Shown: positions 8,345-17,498, numbered from the stretch's first letter. The stretch: DNA of 64,000 nucleotides from CAMLFJ01 sp035524955 (GCA_035524955.1 DATLFG010000074.1:53872-117871), one strand, 5' to 3'. Made by a program: numbers and translations. Notes: generated by a model from the sequence alone, not told the origin.

Positions 8345-9274
8345 GTGCGCGCCTACCTGCTGTCACGGCTCGGGCAGACCGTGCTGGTCGTGTTCCTCTC
8401 GCTCACCGCCGTCTTCTTCCTCATGCGGCTGGGCGGCGACCCCGTCCTGCTGTTCCTGCCCATGGACATCCAGGCCAAGGACCTCTCGGAGTTCCGCGAG
8501 CGCCTGGGCTTCAACGATCCGGTGGCGGTGCAGTACGGCCGATTCGTCGGGCGTGCGATCCGCGGCGACTTCGGCGAATCCCTGCGCTACAAGCAGGACG
8601 CCCTCGGCCTCGTCCTGGAGCGGCTGCCCGCCACCCTCTACCTCGCGCTCGCCGCGCTCGGGCTCACCTTCCTGGTCGCGGTGCCGGTGGGCGTCCTCTC
8701 GGCGGTCCGCCGGGGGTCGCTCTTCGACTTCTTCGGCATGGGGGCCGCGGTGCTGGGCCAGGCGGTCCCCGGCTTCTGGCTGGGCCTGATGCTGATCTAC
8801 CTCTTCTCGGTGCAGCTGGGCTGGCTCCCCACCGGGGGGACCGGCAGCGCCCGCCACTTCGTGATGCCGTGTGTGGTGCTGGCCTCCTTCTACGCCGCCC
8901 GCATGGCGCGGATCACCCGCTCGTCCGTGCTCGACACGCTCAACGAGGAGTTCGTCCTCACCGCGAGAGCAAAGGGTCTGGCGGAGCGGATGGTCATCGC
9001 CAAGCACGCGCTCAAGAACTCGGCGATCCCGATCGTGACCCTCGCCGGGCTCGACACCGGCCAGCTCCTGGGCGGCGCGGTCATCACCGAGACCATCTTC
9101 GCCTGGCCCGGGCTCGGGCGGCTCACCGTGCAGGCCCTGCTCAACCGCGATTTCCCGGTGGTGCTGGCCGCGGTGTTCATCTTCTCGGTCACCTACACCC
9201 TGATCAATCTCGTGGTGGATCTGCTCTACGGCTGGCTCGATCCGCGCACACGCACGCGGGCGGCCGGCACATGA
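8345..9274 (+). CDS. Oligopeptide/dipeptide-type ABC permease, DppB-like
   Basis: The 309-residue inner-membrane permease has six predicted helices beginning with YLLSRLGQTVLVVFLSL. The C-terminal cytoplasmic EAA-type loop (TARAKGLAERMVIAKHALKNSAIP) docks the ATPase. It is the first gene of a permease-permease-binding protein operon; the next gene starts 7 bases after its stop. The GTG at 8345 gives the standard DppB N-terminus; a longer frame upstream is not conserved in character. No DppD/DppF ATPase gene is present in the window, so it must share one encoded elsewhere. Substrate is unknown. Confidence 0.88.
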   Translation: MRAYLLSRLGQTVLVVFLSLTAVFFLMRLGGDPVLLFLPMDIQAKDLSEFRERLGFNDPVAVQYGRFVGRAIRGDFGESLRYKQDALGLVLERLPATLYLALAALGLTFLVAVPVGVLSAVRRGSLFDFFGMGAAVLGQAVPGFWLGLMLIYLFSVQLGWLPTGGTGSARHFVMPCVVLASFYAARMARITRSSVLDTLNEEFVLTARAKGLAERMVIAKHALKNSAIPIVTLAGLDTGQLLGGAVITETIFAWPGLGRLTVQALLNRDFPVVLAAVFIFSVTYTLINLVVDLLYGWLDPRTRTRAAGT

Positions 9275-9281
9275 CCCGCGC

Positions 9282-10106
9282 ATGACACGATTCATCGGCC
9301 GTCACGGCCGCGGCGTCCTCGGGCTCGTCATCGCCGCGCTGGTGGTGGTGGCCGCGGTGGCGGCGCCCCTCCTGGTGGCCCAGGATCCGCTGCAGAGCGA
9401 CTTCGCGCTCGGGTTGAAGCCGCCCGGGACCCCGGGCCACCCCCTCGGCACCGACCAGCTCGGGCGCGACCTCCTCGCCCGCGTGCTCTACGGGGCGCGG
9501 GTCGCCCTCTTCATCGGGCTCTCCTGCGTCCTGCTCACCGCGGTGGTGGGCGGGCTGGCCGGCCTCCTCGCCGGGTACTACGAGGGCTGGTTCGGCGCGG
9601 TGGTGATGCGGGTGGCCGACGTGCAGCTCTCGTTCCCGTTCATCCTGCTCGCGCTGACCATCAACGCGATCGTGGGGCTGGGGCTGCGCAACATCATCGT
9701 CAGTTTGTCAGTCGCGGGCTGGGTCGTGTATGCTCGCGTGGTCCGAGGGGAGGTCCTGTCGGTGAAGGAGCGGGAGTTCGTGCACGCGGCCCAGGCCCTG
9801 GGGCTCGGGCGCGCGCGGCTGCTCTTCCGGCACATCCTGCCCAATGTGGCGCCATCCATCGTCATCGTGGCCAGTCTCCAGTTCGCCCAGTTCATCGTGG
9901 CCGAGGCCGCCATCTCCTTTCTCGGCTTCGGGGTGCAGCCGCCGACGCCGGCGTGGGGCAGCATGCTCTCGGAGAGCCGCGACTATCTCTACGTGGCCTG
10001 GTGGCTCGCCGCCTTCCCGGGCGCCGCGCTCGCGCTGACCGCGCTCGGGATCAACCTGGTGGGGGACTGGCTGCGCGACGTGCTGGATCCCAGGTTCCGC
10101 GTCTGA
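9282..10106 (+). CDS. Oligopeptide/dipeptide-type ABC permease, DppC-like
   Basis: The 274-residue permease partner has an N-terminal helix at about residues 10-30 and the LGTDQLGRDLLARVLYGARVA signature of DppC/OppC proteins, split across a short loop. Its EAA loop is VHAAQALGLGRARLLFRHILPN. It follows the DppB-like gene by 7 bases and precedes the binding-protein gene by 47 bases. The product forms the heterodimeric channel with the preceding gene. It is one of the shorter members but appears complete (FLGFGVQPPTPAWGSML, then the terminal LRDVLDPRFR). Confidence 0.88.
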   Translation: MTRFIGRHGRGVLGLVIAALVVVAAVAAPLLVAQDPLQSDFALGLKPPGTPGHPLGTDQLGRDLLARVLYGARVALFIGLSCVLLTAVVGGLAGLLAGYYEGWFGAVVMRVADVQLSFPFILLALTINAIVGLGLRNIIVSLSVAGWVVYARVVRGEVLSVKEREFVHAAQALGLGRARLLFRHILPNVAPSIVIVASLQFAQFIVAEAAISFLGFGVQPPTPAWGSMLSESRDYLYVAWWLAAFPGAALALTALGINLVGDWLRDVLDPRFRV

Positions 10107-10153
10107 TGCCGGTCGCCATCGGGCGCCAACCCCGAACCAACGAGGAGGCTTTC

Positions 10154-11680
10154 ATGACGCGATTCACGACGCTTCTGACCGCGCTCGCCGTGCTGCTCGG
10201 CCTCGCGGCCTCCGCCCCCGCCCAGGACCGCGCCCGGACCAAGGAGATCGTGGTGGCCTTCGCGGCCGAGCCGCGCACGCTCCTGCCCGTGACGATCGTG
10301 GACTGGACCACCAACAACATGGTCGAGCACATGTACGACCGGCTGGTGGACCGCGATCCCAAGACCTACAAGCCGGCGCCGATGCTGGCCACCGGCTGGA
10401 AGGTGATCAACGACACCACGTGGGAGTTCACGCTGCGCCGGAACGTGAAGTTCCACAACGGCGAGGTCTTCGACGCCCGGAGCGTGAAGGCCACCATGGA
10501 GTACATCAAGGACCCCGCGAACAAGACGCACTACCAGCCGCGCTGGGCCCTCGTGAAGGAAGTCCAGATTGTCAACGACCAGACCGTCCGCTTCGTCACC
10601 GAGAAGCCCTGGCCCGGCCTCATCGACCGGATCGCGGGCAGCGACTTCCTCCCGATGCCGCCCAAGGCCCTCAAGGAGCAGGGCGCGCCGGCGCTCGCCG
10701 CCAAGCCGATCGGCACCGGGGCCTTCCGCTTCGTGCAGTGGGTGCGCGACGAGAAGCTGGTGGTCGAGCGCAACCCGGACTACTGGCAGACCCCCGCCGA
10801 GGCGAGCCGGGTGACCTTCCGCTTCATCCCCGAGTTCAGCGCCCGGCTCGCCGCGCTGCTGGCGGGCGAGATCGACATCATGAAGGACGTGCCGCCCCAG
10901 AACGTGGAGATGCTCGACAAGAGCGGCAAGGCGCGGCTGCGCGCCACCGTCTCCTCCCGCATCAACTACCTGGCCCTGGTGAACCTCAAGCCGGGCCCGA
11001 TGCAGGACCTCCGGGTGCGGAAGGCGATCCAGGCCGCGGTCAACGTGGACGAGCTGATCCAGCAGGTGCTCAAGGGCCGGGCCACCAAGATGTGCGGCCC
11101 GCTCTCGCCGATCAACGTGGACTACTCCCCCAAGCTCCAGTGCGCCAAGCACGACCCGGCGCAGGCCCAGGCCCTGTTCAAGGAGGCGGGCGTGGATCCG
11201 ACCAGGCTCCAGCTCACCCTCGACTCGCCCTCGGGGCGGTACCCGCTCGACAAGGACGTCTCACTCGCCATCGCGGCCCAGCTGCAGCGGCTGGGCATCA
11301 AGACCAACGTGGTGGTCAACGAGTGGGGCACGCACCTCGACAAGATCAAGAACCGCACCACCGGCGACATGTTCTTCCTGGGCTGGGGCCCCGCCCTGGA
11401 CGCCCAGAACACCATCGAGCAGCTCTTCCTCGGCAAGCAGACCTACTCGTCCTACGGCAACAACGCGGCGCTCGAGGCCAAGATCAACCAGGCGGTGACC
11501 ATCGTGGACCCCAGGAAGCGGCTCGAGGCCTGGGCCGAGATCCAGCAGCTGGTGCGGGACGAGGCACCGTGGGTCTTCCTCTGGCAGCAGCACGACCTCT
11601 ACGGCGTGGCCAACTGGATCGAGTGGACGCCACGCGCGGACGAGCGGATCTGGATGTACGAGGCGAAGCTGGCGCGGTAG
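10154..11680 (+). CDS. ABC transporter substrate-binding protein, family 5
   Basis: The 508-residue periplasmic solute-binding protein has a cleavable signal (residues 1-24, ending ASAPAQ). The SBP_bac_5 lobes are recognisable by TWEFTLRRNVKFHNG, GTGAFRFVQW and VRKAIQAAVNVDELIQ. It starts at ATG 10154 after a GAGGAGG-type ribosome site. The protein delivers a peptide-like or other ligand to the permeases encoded just upstream. Gene order (permeases first, binding protein last) is the reverse of the second importer at 13.9 kb. A strong hairpin follows the gene. Confidence 0.88.
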   Translation: MTRFTTLLTALAVLLGLAASAPAQDRARTKEIVVAFAAEPRTLLPVTIVDWTTNNMVEHMYDRLVDRDPKTYKPAPMLATGWKVINDTTWEFTLRRNVKFHNGEVFDARSVKATMEYIKDPANKTHYQPRWALVKEVQIVNDQTVRFVTEKPWPGLIDRIAGSDFLPMPPKALKEQGAPALAAKPIGTGAFRFVQWVRDEKLVVERNPDYWQTPAEASRVTFRFIPEFSARLAALLAGEIDIMKDVPPQNVEMLDKSGKARLRATVSSRINYLALVNLKPGPMQDLRVRKAIQAAVNVDELIQQVLKGRATKMCGPLSPINVDYSPKLQCAKHDPAQAQALFKEAGVDPTRLQLTLDSPSGRYPLDKDVSLAIAAQLQRLGIKTNVVVNEWGTHLDKIKNRTTGDMFFLGWGPALDAQNTIEQLFLGKQTYSSYGNNAALEAKINQAVTIVDPRKRLEAWAEIQQLVRDEAPWVFLWQQHDLYGVANWIEWTPRADERIWMYEAKLAR

Positions 11681-11698
11681 GCGCGCGCGGATGATGGC

Positions 11699-11729
11699 GG
11701 CGAGCGCCGGGGGCGGCCCGGCGCTCGCC
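11699..11729. terminator. 13-bp perfect hairpin between convergent genes
   Basis: GGCGAGCGCCGGG (11699-11711), a 5-base loop and CCCGGCGCTCGCC (11717-11729) form a perfect stem. It lies between the stop of the binding-protein gene and the stop of the MXKDX gene on the other strand. There is no T-tract on either side, so it may be a structure-only or bidirectional terminator. Confidence 0.6.
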
Positions 11730-11745
11730 GGATCCGCGGGCCGCG

Positions 11746-11970
11746 CTACTTCTTCTCCATCATCTTGCCGTCCTTCTTCATCTTGTCGTCCTTCTTCATC
11801 TTGTCGTCTTTCATCGTCTTGCCGTCCTTCTTCATCTTGTCGTCCTTCATCTTGTCGTCCATCTTCATCTTGTCGTCCTTCATCTTGCCGCCGCTCGGGG
11901 TCTGCGCGTACCCGGCCGCGGGCACCGCCGCCACGAGCGCCACCGCCGCTACCTTCATCCATCGCCGCAT
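11746..11970 (-). CDS. Pentapeptide MXKDX repeat protein
   Basis: The 74-residue secreted protein has a signal peptide (residues 1-22, ending AAGYAQ). About 50 residues of MKKDDKMK-type repeats follow, composed almost wholly of Met, Lys and Asp. This matches the small exported MXKDX repeat family of Gram-negative bacteria, which has no established role; metal or ion binding is only a suggestion from composition. The ATG at 11970 follows GGGAGG. The repeated coding unit makes the opposite strand read as TTCATCTTGTCGTCC tandem repeats, which should not be mistaken for a regulatory array. Confidence 0.8.
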   Translation of the reverse strand: MRRWMKVAAVALVAAVPAAGYAQTPSGGKMKDDKMKMDDKMKDDKMKKDGKTMKDDKMKKDDKMKKDGKMMEKK

Positions 11971-12039
11971 GAGAAGCCTCCCTGTCGCCGAGAGTGGGTG
12001 CTGCTGGGCTCGAGAGTAGGCGGCGGCGCGCGCCGCATG

Positions 12040-12234
12040 TCACGGGCGCGTCAAATCCTCGTCAACTCGGGCGGGCGGCTCCGCCGGTGGGGCCTCCCGC
12101 GCTTCCTCGTCTTCCTCGGCCTCGGGCGCAGGCTCCGGCAGCGCCACCTCGGCCTCCGCCAGCATCTCGTTGGCGGGGTCGGTCAGGTCCGACAGCTCAC
12201 GGATCGCCAGGTCGTACCAGTCATCCATCGGCAT
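12040..12234 (-). CDS. Small acidic hypothetical protein, 64 aa
   Basis: The ATG at 12234 follows GAGGTAA with good spacing and encodes MPMDDWYDLAIRELSDLTDP, then a Glu/Ala/Pro-rich tail. The first 25 residues are helical and protein-like. The tail is low complexity. A perfect 18-bp palindrome lies just upstream. I do not recognise a family. It is a real small gene more likely than not, because of the ribosome site and the codon pattern. Confidence 0.5.
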   Translation of the reverse strand: MPMDDWYDLAIRELSDLTDPANEMLAEAEVALPEPAPEAEEDEEAREAPPAEPPARVDEDLTRP

Positions 12235-12249
12235 GACGTTACCTCGGGT

Positions 12250-12267
12250 GGTGCGCCCGGGCGCACC
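12250..12267. promoter_or_regulatory. Perfect 18-bp palindrome upstream of the small acidic gene
   Basis: GGTGCGCCC followed directly by GGGCGCACC is a perfect dyad ending 15 bases before the start codon of the minus-strand 64-residue gene. It may be an operator or a leader hairpin. The rest of the 12235-12473 gap (239 bases) shows no other gene. Confidence 0.4.
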
Positions 12268-12473
12268 CTCCGATCGGTGGTCTCACAAGGCCCGGGGCAT
12301 GCGACGTGCCAGGGGTCAGCCTCCATCATTTCAACACCTTGGCCAACGGAGTCGGGACCCGGACCGAGGGCAGAATGCCCGCCGGCGGACAGGTCTCCTG
12401 GCCCTCCGCGTCACGGGAAAGCCTGCTAGAATCCCCGCCGCTGGCCCATCCAACCCAGGTCCCGGAGGCCTCC

Positions 12474-13709
12474 ATGGCGATCACGGTGTTCACCAACGCA
12501 TTCCTGATCGACTGCACCGGCAAGGATCCCGTGGAGGGCGCCGCGGTCGTGGTGGAGGGCGAGCGGATCAAGGACGTGCTCGCCTCGGGCAAGGTCGGGC
12601 CGCTGATCGGGAAGGTGGACACGGTGGACCTCGAGGGCCGCACCCTGATGCCCGGCCTCACCGACGCGCACGTGCACGTCTGCGCGGTCGAGGGCAATAT
12701 CCCCGAGCAGCACCGCCACAACCCGCCGAGCCTCATCGCGGCCAAGGCCCTCCGCCGCATGGAGCAGGCGCTGATGCAGGGCTTCACCACCGTGCGCGAC
12801 GCGGGGGGCGCCGACTACGGGTTCCGCGAGGCCGCCGAGTCCGGCCTCTACCCCGGCCCGCGCATGCTGGTCTCCGGCCGGCCGCTCTCGCAGACCGGTG
12901 GCCACGCCGACAAGCGACGCCGGTCGGAGTGGATCGAGCCGGTGGACTGCTGCGTGGGCATGGCGGGCTTGATCGCGGACGGCCCCGACGAGGTCCGCAA
13001 GGCCGCGCGCGAGAATCTCCGCCACGACGTGGACCAGATCAAGATCATGGCCTCGGGCGGCGCGATGTCGCCGGGCGACGAGCTCGACACCACGCAGTAC
13101 ACGGTGGAGGAGATGCGCGCGGCGGTGGACGAGGCGCGCGCGGTCGGCAAGTACGTGCTGGCCCACGCCTACTCGGGCTCCGCGATCCGCAACGCGATCC
13201 AGGCCGGCGTGCGCTGCATCGAGCACGGCAACCTGCTGGACGAGGCGGGCGCGCAGGCCATCAAGGCGGCGGGGGCCTACCTGGTGCCGACCATGGTCAC
13301 CTACGAGGCCATCTCGCGCGAGGGCAAGAACTACGGCATCGGCGACCATCAGATCCAGAAGATCAACCTGGCGCTCGAGAAGAGCCTGGAAGGCCTCACC
13401 CACGCCTACCGCGCGGGCTGCAAGATCGGCTCGGGCTCGGATCTGCTCGGCGACATGCAGGCCCAGCGCGCGATGGAGTTCGAGCTGAAGGGCCAGGTGA
13501 TGAAGCCGTTGGAGGTGCTGCTCTCGGCCACCATGGTCAACGCCGAGATCTTCCGCATGGCCGATCGCATCGGCTCGGTCGAGCCGGGCAAGTACGCCGA
13601 TCTGCTCGTGGTCGACGGTAACCCGCTCGCGAACCTGCGCGTGCTCCAGAACCCGGCCAACCTGCTCGCGATCGTGAAGGGTGGCGCCTTCGTGAAGCGG
13701 GCGCTCTAG
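12474..13709 (+). CDS. Amidohydrolase (imidazolonepropionase/prolidase-like)
   Basis: The 411-residue metal-dependent hydrolase has the TIM-barrel metal motif DAHVH at residues 64-68. The strand-4 lysine region is DQIKIMASGG, followed by AHAYS and IEHGN. The terminal SVEPGKYADLLVVDGNP is shared by the urease/dihydroorotase superfamily. It has no signal peptide. Close relatives act on N-acyl or Xaa-Pro dipeptides and carbamates. Its position between two oligopeptide-type importers suggests that it processes an imported amide, which is inference. The ATG at 12474 is preceded by GGAGG; the frame upstream of it is not protein-like. Confidence 0.85.
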   Translation: MAITVFTNAFLIDCTGKDPVEGAAVVVEGERIKDVLASGKVGPLIGKVDTVDLEGRTLMPGLTDAHVHVCAVEGNIPEQHRHNPPSLIAAKALRRMEQALMQGFTTVRDAGGADYGFREAAESGLYPGPRMLVSGRPLSQTGGHADKRRRSEWIEPVDCCVGMAGLIADGPDEVRKAARENLRHDVDQIKIMASGGAMSPGDELDTTQYTVEEMRAAVDEARAVGKYVLAHAYSGSAIRNAIQAGVRCIEHGNLLDEAGAQAIKAAGAYLVPTMVTYEAISREGKNYGIGDHQIQKINLALEKSLEGLTHAYRAGCKIGSGSDLLGDMQAQRAMEFELKGQVMKPLEVLLSATMVNAEIFRMADRIGSVEPGKYADLLVVDGNPLANLRVLQNPANLLAIVKGGAFVKRAL

Positions 13710-13812
13710 CCGACCTGGCGACCCGGCCGCCCTCGCGAAGCCCGCAGCCCGATCCTCCTCGGGAGGCTGCCCCGCCCCCCGGGCGCCCGGCCGGGGCGCG
13801 TGCCCCGTAGGC

Positions 13813-13841
13813 TTGACAAGGGGCCCGGTTTGGTGAAGATT
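13813..13841 (+). promoter_or_regulatory. Candidate sigma-70 promoter for the second importer operon
   Basis: TTGACA at 13813-13818 is a perfect -35 hexamer. A 17-base spacer leads to AAGATT at 13836-13841, a weak -10. It stands about 100 bases upstream of the binding-protein start in a gap (13710-13938) with no gene. The -35 match is strong, the -10 weak. Confidence 0.45.
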
Positions 13842-13938
13842 GGGCCGCCCCGCCGGGTCCGGCCCCGCGGAGGCCAGTCGACAGGTCCGAGCCCAGGAAT
13901 CGAGCGCCGCTCCCGATGGAACCTTCGAGGAGAACGCC

Positions 13939-15549
13939 ATGATCCGACGAGTGCTCCCGATCGCGATCGCATCCTTCCTCTCCCTGATGCTGGTCGCGCC
14001 CGACGTCCTCGCCCAGCAGCCCAAGCGCGGCGGCGTGCTCCGGATCGCCGACCGCGAGGCGCCCAATCTCGACCCCCATCTGTCGATCAGCTTCCTGACG
14101 CACTCCTGGGCCAACATGATCTACAGCCAGCTCGTGCGCTACCCGCACGGGCCGGAGCAGAAGTACCCCGCCGACTTCTCGATCGTCCCCGACCTCGCCG
14201 AGCGGTGGGAGACATCTCCGGACGGCCGCGTCTACACCTTCCACCTCCGGAAGGGGGTCAAGTTCCACAACAAGCCCCCGGTCAACGGCCGCGAGGTGAC
14301 GGCCGAGGACGTCAAGTACTCGATGGAGCGGTTCGCGAAGCGCTCGGGATTCCGCGCCCGCTTCGACGTGATCCAGGCGATCGAGGTGGTGAGCCGGCAC
14401 ACCGTGCGCGTCACGCTGAAGGAGCCGTTCGCGCCGTTCCTGAACCACCTGGCGGCCTCCACCTACGTCGCGATCCTCCCCCGCGAGGTCGAGGAGCAGT
14501 TCAAGGACTTCAACCGGCCCGAGGCGATGATCGGCTCGGGCCCGTTCATGCTGAAGTCCTACCAGAAGGGGGTCCAGATCGCCTTCGAGCGCAACCCGGA
14601 CTACTACATGAAGGGGCAGCCGTATCTCGACGGCGTCGTCATCGAGATCACGCCGGACGGCGCGGCCCGGCTCTCGCTCCTCCGGGCCGGCAAGGTGGAC
14701 ATGGGGCACATGTGGGGCTACATGGTGCCGGAGGAGGCCAAGTCGCTCAAGCAGACGAACCCCGACATGGTCATGACCCCGACCATGACCGTCGCCAGCG
14801 GCAAGCTCTACTTCCGGACCGACCAGCCGCCGTTCAACGACGTTCGCGTGCGGCGCGCCATCTCGCTGGCGATCGACCGGAAGGGGTGGAACGACTCGCT
14901 CCACTACGGGGAGGGGTGCGTCGACGCCGGCCCGGTGCCGTGCGCGCTGAAGGAGTGGAAGCTCCCCGTGGCGCAGATCGACCCCGCCAAGGCCAAGTAC
15001 CTCGTCGGCTACGACCCCGAGGAGGCGAAGCGCCTCCTGAAGGAGGCGGGCTACCCCAACGGATTCACGACGCCCATGTTCCACTGGCCGGGCTACGCGC
15101 CGCCATGGCGGACCTACTACGACCTCGCGGCCGACAACCTGGCGAAGATCGGCGTCACCGTGGAGTTCAAGCCCGAGGAGTACGGCAAGTACATCTCGAC
15201 GACCTACCTCGGCAAGTTCGAGAAGATGGCCATGGGGCCGCAGGCGCCCGGCAACGACATCGACGACTGGCTCTACGCCGGTTTCTATCCGGAGCAGCCC
15301 CACAATCGCAGCCACGTCGCCGACGCCGAGCTGAACAAGCTGCTGGTGGCCCAGCGGCGGGAGCTCGACCCCAAGAAGCGCCTCGCCATCGTCCACGACA
15401 TCCAGCGGCACCTGGCCGACAAGGCGTACTACGTGTACTTCCCGACGCCGCCGCAGTACATCACGCACGCACCGCAGGTCAAGGGCTTCAAGCACCACGA
15501 TGGCTTCTCACTCGGCCACCGGCTGATCTTCACCTGGCTCGAGCGGTAG
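13939..15549 (+). CDS. ABC transporter substrate-binding protein, family 5 (second importer)
   Basis: The 536-residue periplasmic binding protein has a signal peptide (residues 1-27, ending APDVLAQ). SBP_bac_5 landmarks include VYTFHLRKGVKFHN, IGSGPFMLKSY and VRRAISLAIDRKGW. The ATG at 13939 follows GAGGAGA. It heads an operon binding protein-DppB-DppC, 25 bases before the first permease. It differs in length and sequence from the binding protein at 10.2 kb, so the two importers probably take different ligands. A pair of cysteines (CVDAGPVPC) may form a disulfide. The ligand cannot be predicted. Confidence 0.88.
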   Translation: MIRRVLPIAIASFLSLMLVAPDVLAQQPKRGGVLRIADREAPNLDPHLSISFLTHSWANMIYSQLVRYPHGPEQKYPADFSIVPDLAERWETSPDGRVYTFHLRKGVKFHNKPPVNGREVTAEDVKYSMERFAKRSGFRARFDVIQAIEVVSRHTVRVTLKEPFAPFLNHLAASTYVAILPREVEEQFKDFNRPEAMIGSGPFMLKSYQKGVQIAFERNPDYYMKGQPYLDGVVIEITPDGAARLSLLRAGKVDMGHMWGYMVPEEAKSLKQTNPDMVMTPTMTVASGKLYFRTDQPPFNDVRVRRAISLAIDRKGWNDSLHYGEGCVDAGPVPCALKEWKLPVAQIDPAKAKYLVGYDPEEAKRLLKEAGYPNGFTTPMFHWPGYAPPWRTYYDLAADNLAKIGVTVEFKPEEYGKYISTTYLGKFEKMAMGPQAPGNDIDDWLYAGFYPEQPHNRSHVADAELNKLLVAQRRELDPKKRLAIVHDIQRHLADKAYYVYFPTPPQYITHAPQVKGFKHHDGFSLGHRLIFTWLER

Positions 15550-15574
15550 GCGTCGGGGGCGGGGCGGGCGCCCG

Positions 15575-16522
15575 ATGAAGCAGTACGTCCTCCGGCGACT
15601 GGCCCTGGCGGTGCCGACCCTGGTCCTGGTGAGCGTCATCGTCTTCTCGATCATGCGGCTCATGCCGGGGGACGTGGTCCTCCGGATGGTCGAGGGCCAC
15701 GCCTACGCCCCCACCGTGGACGCCCTCCGCACCGAGATGGGCCTGGACCGCCCGGCCCACGTCCAGTACTTCGAGTGGGTGGGGGGCATCCTGACGCGCG
15801 GTGACTTCGGCACGTCCTACTGGACGCGGCAGCCGATCCTCGACGAGTTCATCCAGCGCTTTCCGGTGACGCTCGGGCTGGCCGCCCTCACCATCCTGGT
15901 CTCCGTGGTCGTGGGCATCCTGGTCGGCATCATGTCAGCCGTACGCCAGGACACCGTCTCGGACTACGTCGGCCGGATCTTCGCCATCCTGGCCCTGTCG
16001 ATCCCCTACTTCGGGCTGGCGGTCCTGGTGGTCGTGCTCCCGGCGATCTGGTTCAAGTGGACGCCGGTCTGGACCTACGTGGCGTTCACCGTCGACCCCC
16101 TCGAGAACCTCAAGATCATGATCGTCCCGGCCCTCGTCTTCGGCGTGACCCGGGCGGGGCCGATCATGCGCATCATGCGGTCGGCGCTGCTCGAGGTGCT
16201 GCGCCAGGACTACATCCGCACCGCGTGGTCGAAGGGGCTGCCCGAGCGGACGGTCGTGCTGCGGCACGCGCTGAAGAACGCGATGATCCCGGTGATCAGC
16301 CTGGTGGGGCTGCAGACGCCGCTCTACATCGGCGGCTCCGTGATCATGGAGTCGATCTTCCGGCTGCCCGGCGTGGGGCTGTTCTTCTTCGAGGCCCTCA
16401 CGCGGCTGGACTATCCGGTGGTGCAGTCGGTGAACCTGATCGTGGCCGCGCTGGTGGTGGGGCTCAACCTGGCCATCGACTTGACCTATGCCTTCCTCGA
16501 CCCACGCATCCGCTATCGGTGA
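15575..16522 (+). CDS. ABC permease, DppB-like (second importer)
   Basis: The 315-residue six-helix permease starts MKQYVLRRLALAVPTL and has the EAA loop TAWSKGLPERTVVLRHALKN. The family C-terminus is DLTYAFLDPRIRYR. It lies 25 bases after the binding-protein gene and 48 bases before the DppC-like gene. It is complete. As with the first importer, no ATPase gene follows. Confidence 0.88.
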   Translation: MKQYVLRRLALAVPTLVLVSVIVFSIMRLMPGDVVLRMVEGHAYAPTVDALRTEMGLDRPAHVQYFEWVGGILTRGDFGTSYWTRQPILDEFIQRFPVTLGLAALTILVSVVVGILVGIMSAVRQDTVSDYVGRIFAILALSIPYFGLAVLVVVLPAIWFKWTPVWTYVAFTVDPLENLKIMIVPALVFGVTRAGPIMRIMRSALLEVLRQDYIRTAWSKGLPERTVVLRHALKNAMIPVISLVGLQTPLYIGGSVIMESIFRLPGVGLFFFEALTRLDYPVVQSVNLIVAALVVGLNLAIDLTYAFLDPRIRYR

Positions 16523-16570
16523 CGGGCCCGGGGCGGAGCGGCGCCTGGCCGTCCGCGGGGCCCTCTAGGC

Positions 16571-17482
16571 ATGGCGGTCTTCGCGCCCGCGCCGTCACCC
16601 TCCCTCGTGGTCGGAGCGCCGATGCCCCGGACGCGACCCTGGTACACGGACGTCTGGATCCAGATGCTCCGCCGCAAGCCGCTGGGCACCGTCGGCGGGG
16701 TCATCGTGCTCATCATGCTCGCCGGGGCCGTGCTGGCCGATGTGTTGACGCCGTACGGCTTCGCGGACACGAACCTGCGCGCGCGGTTCGTCCCGATGAG
16801 CAGCGCCCACTGGCTGGGCACCGACCAGATCGGGCGGGACATGCTCACCCGCGTCCTGTACGGCGCCCGGATCTCGCTCTACGTGGGCTTCGGCGCGGTC
16901 CTGCTGGGGAGCGTCATCGCGACCGCGCTGGGTATCGCCTGCGGCTACTTCGGCGGGCGGACCGACCTGCTCCTTCAGCGTGGGGTCGACGCCTGGATGG
17001 CGTTCCCCGGGCTCCTGCTCCTGATGACCATCCTCTCCCTGCTCGGACCCGGCGTCTGGAACATCACGCTGGTCCTCGGCATCGCCTTCGGCATCCAGAA
17101 CTCGCGCGTCGTGCGGGGCGTGGCGCTATCCGTCAAGGAGAACACGTACATCGAGGGCGCGCGGGCGGCGGGGGCCGGACACCTGCGGGTCACCGTCGTC
17201 CACATCCTGCCCAACGCGCTGCCCACCATCATCGTGGTGGCCACCACCGGCCTGTCCACCGTGATCCTCACGGAGGCGAGCCTGTCGTTCCTGGGGCTGG
17301 GCGTGCCGCCACCCTACCCCACGTGGGGGGGCATGCTCTCGCTCGCGGGCCTCGACCACATGTACCGGGCGCCCTGGCTCGCCGTCTGGCCCGCCACCGC
17401 CCTGTCCCTGGCCGTGTTCGGCTTCAACATGCTGGGCGACGCCCTGCGCGACCTGCTCGACCCGCGCCTCAAGGGCGGGTAG
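16571..17482 (+). CDS. ABC permease, DppC-like (second importer)
   Basis: The 303-residue permease has the DppC signature LGTDQIGRDMLTRVLYGARI, an EAA loop IEGARAAGAGHLRVTVVHILPN and the terminal LRDLLDPRLKGG. Its first 17 residues before MPRTRPWYTD look extra, so a start at the internal ATG at 16622 is possible. It ends the second importer operon. The operon ends here without dppD/dppF; the next gene is an unrelated lipoprotein on the other strand. Confidence 0.86.
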   Translation: MAVFAPAPSPSLVVGAPMPRTRPWYTDVWIQMLRRKPLGTVGGVIVLIMLAGAVLADVLTPYGFADTNLRARFVPMSSAHWLGTDQIGRDMLTRVLYGARISLYVGFGAVLLGSVIATALGIACGYFGGRTDLLLQRGVDAWMAFPGLLLLMTILSLLGPGVWNITLVLGIAFGIQNSRVVRGVALSVKENTYIEGARAAGAGHLRVTVVHILPNALPTIIVVATTGLSTVILTEASLSFLGLGVPPPYPTWGGMLSLAGLDHMYRAPWLAVWPATALSLAVFGFNMLGDALRDLLDPRLKGG

Positions 17483-17498
17483 GCCTCGTGAGAGCCGA

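Noticed and set aside
11760..11890. Tandem TTCATCTTGTCGTCC-like repeats read as a CRISPR or regulatory array
   Set aside because: The units are explained by Met-Lys-Asp codon repetition in the MXKDX gene on the minus strand; there are no spacers.
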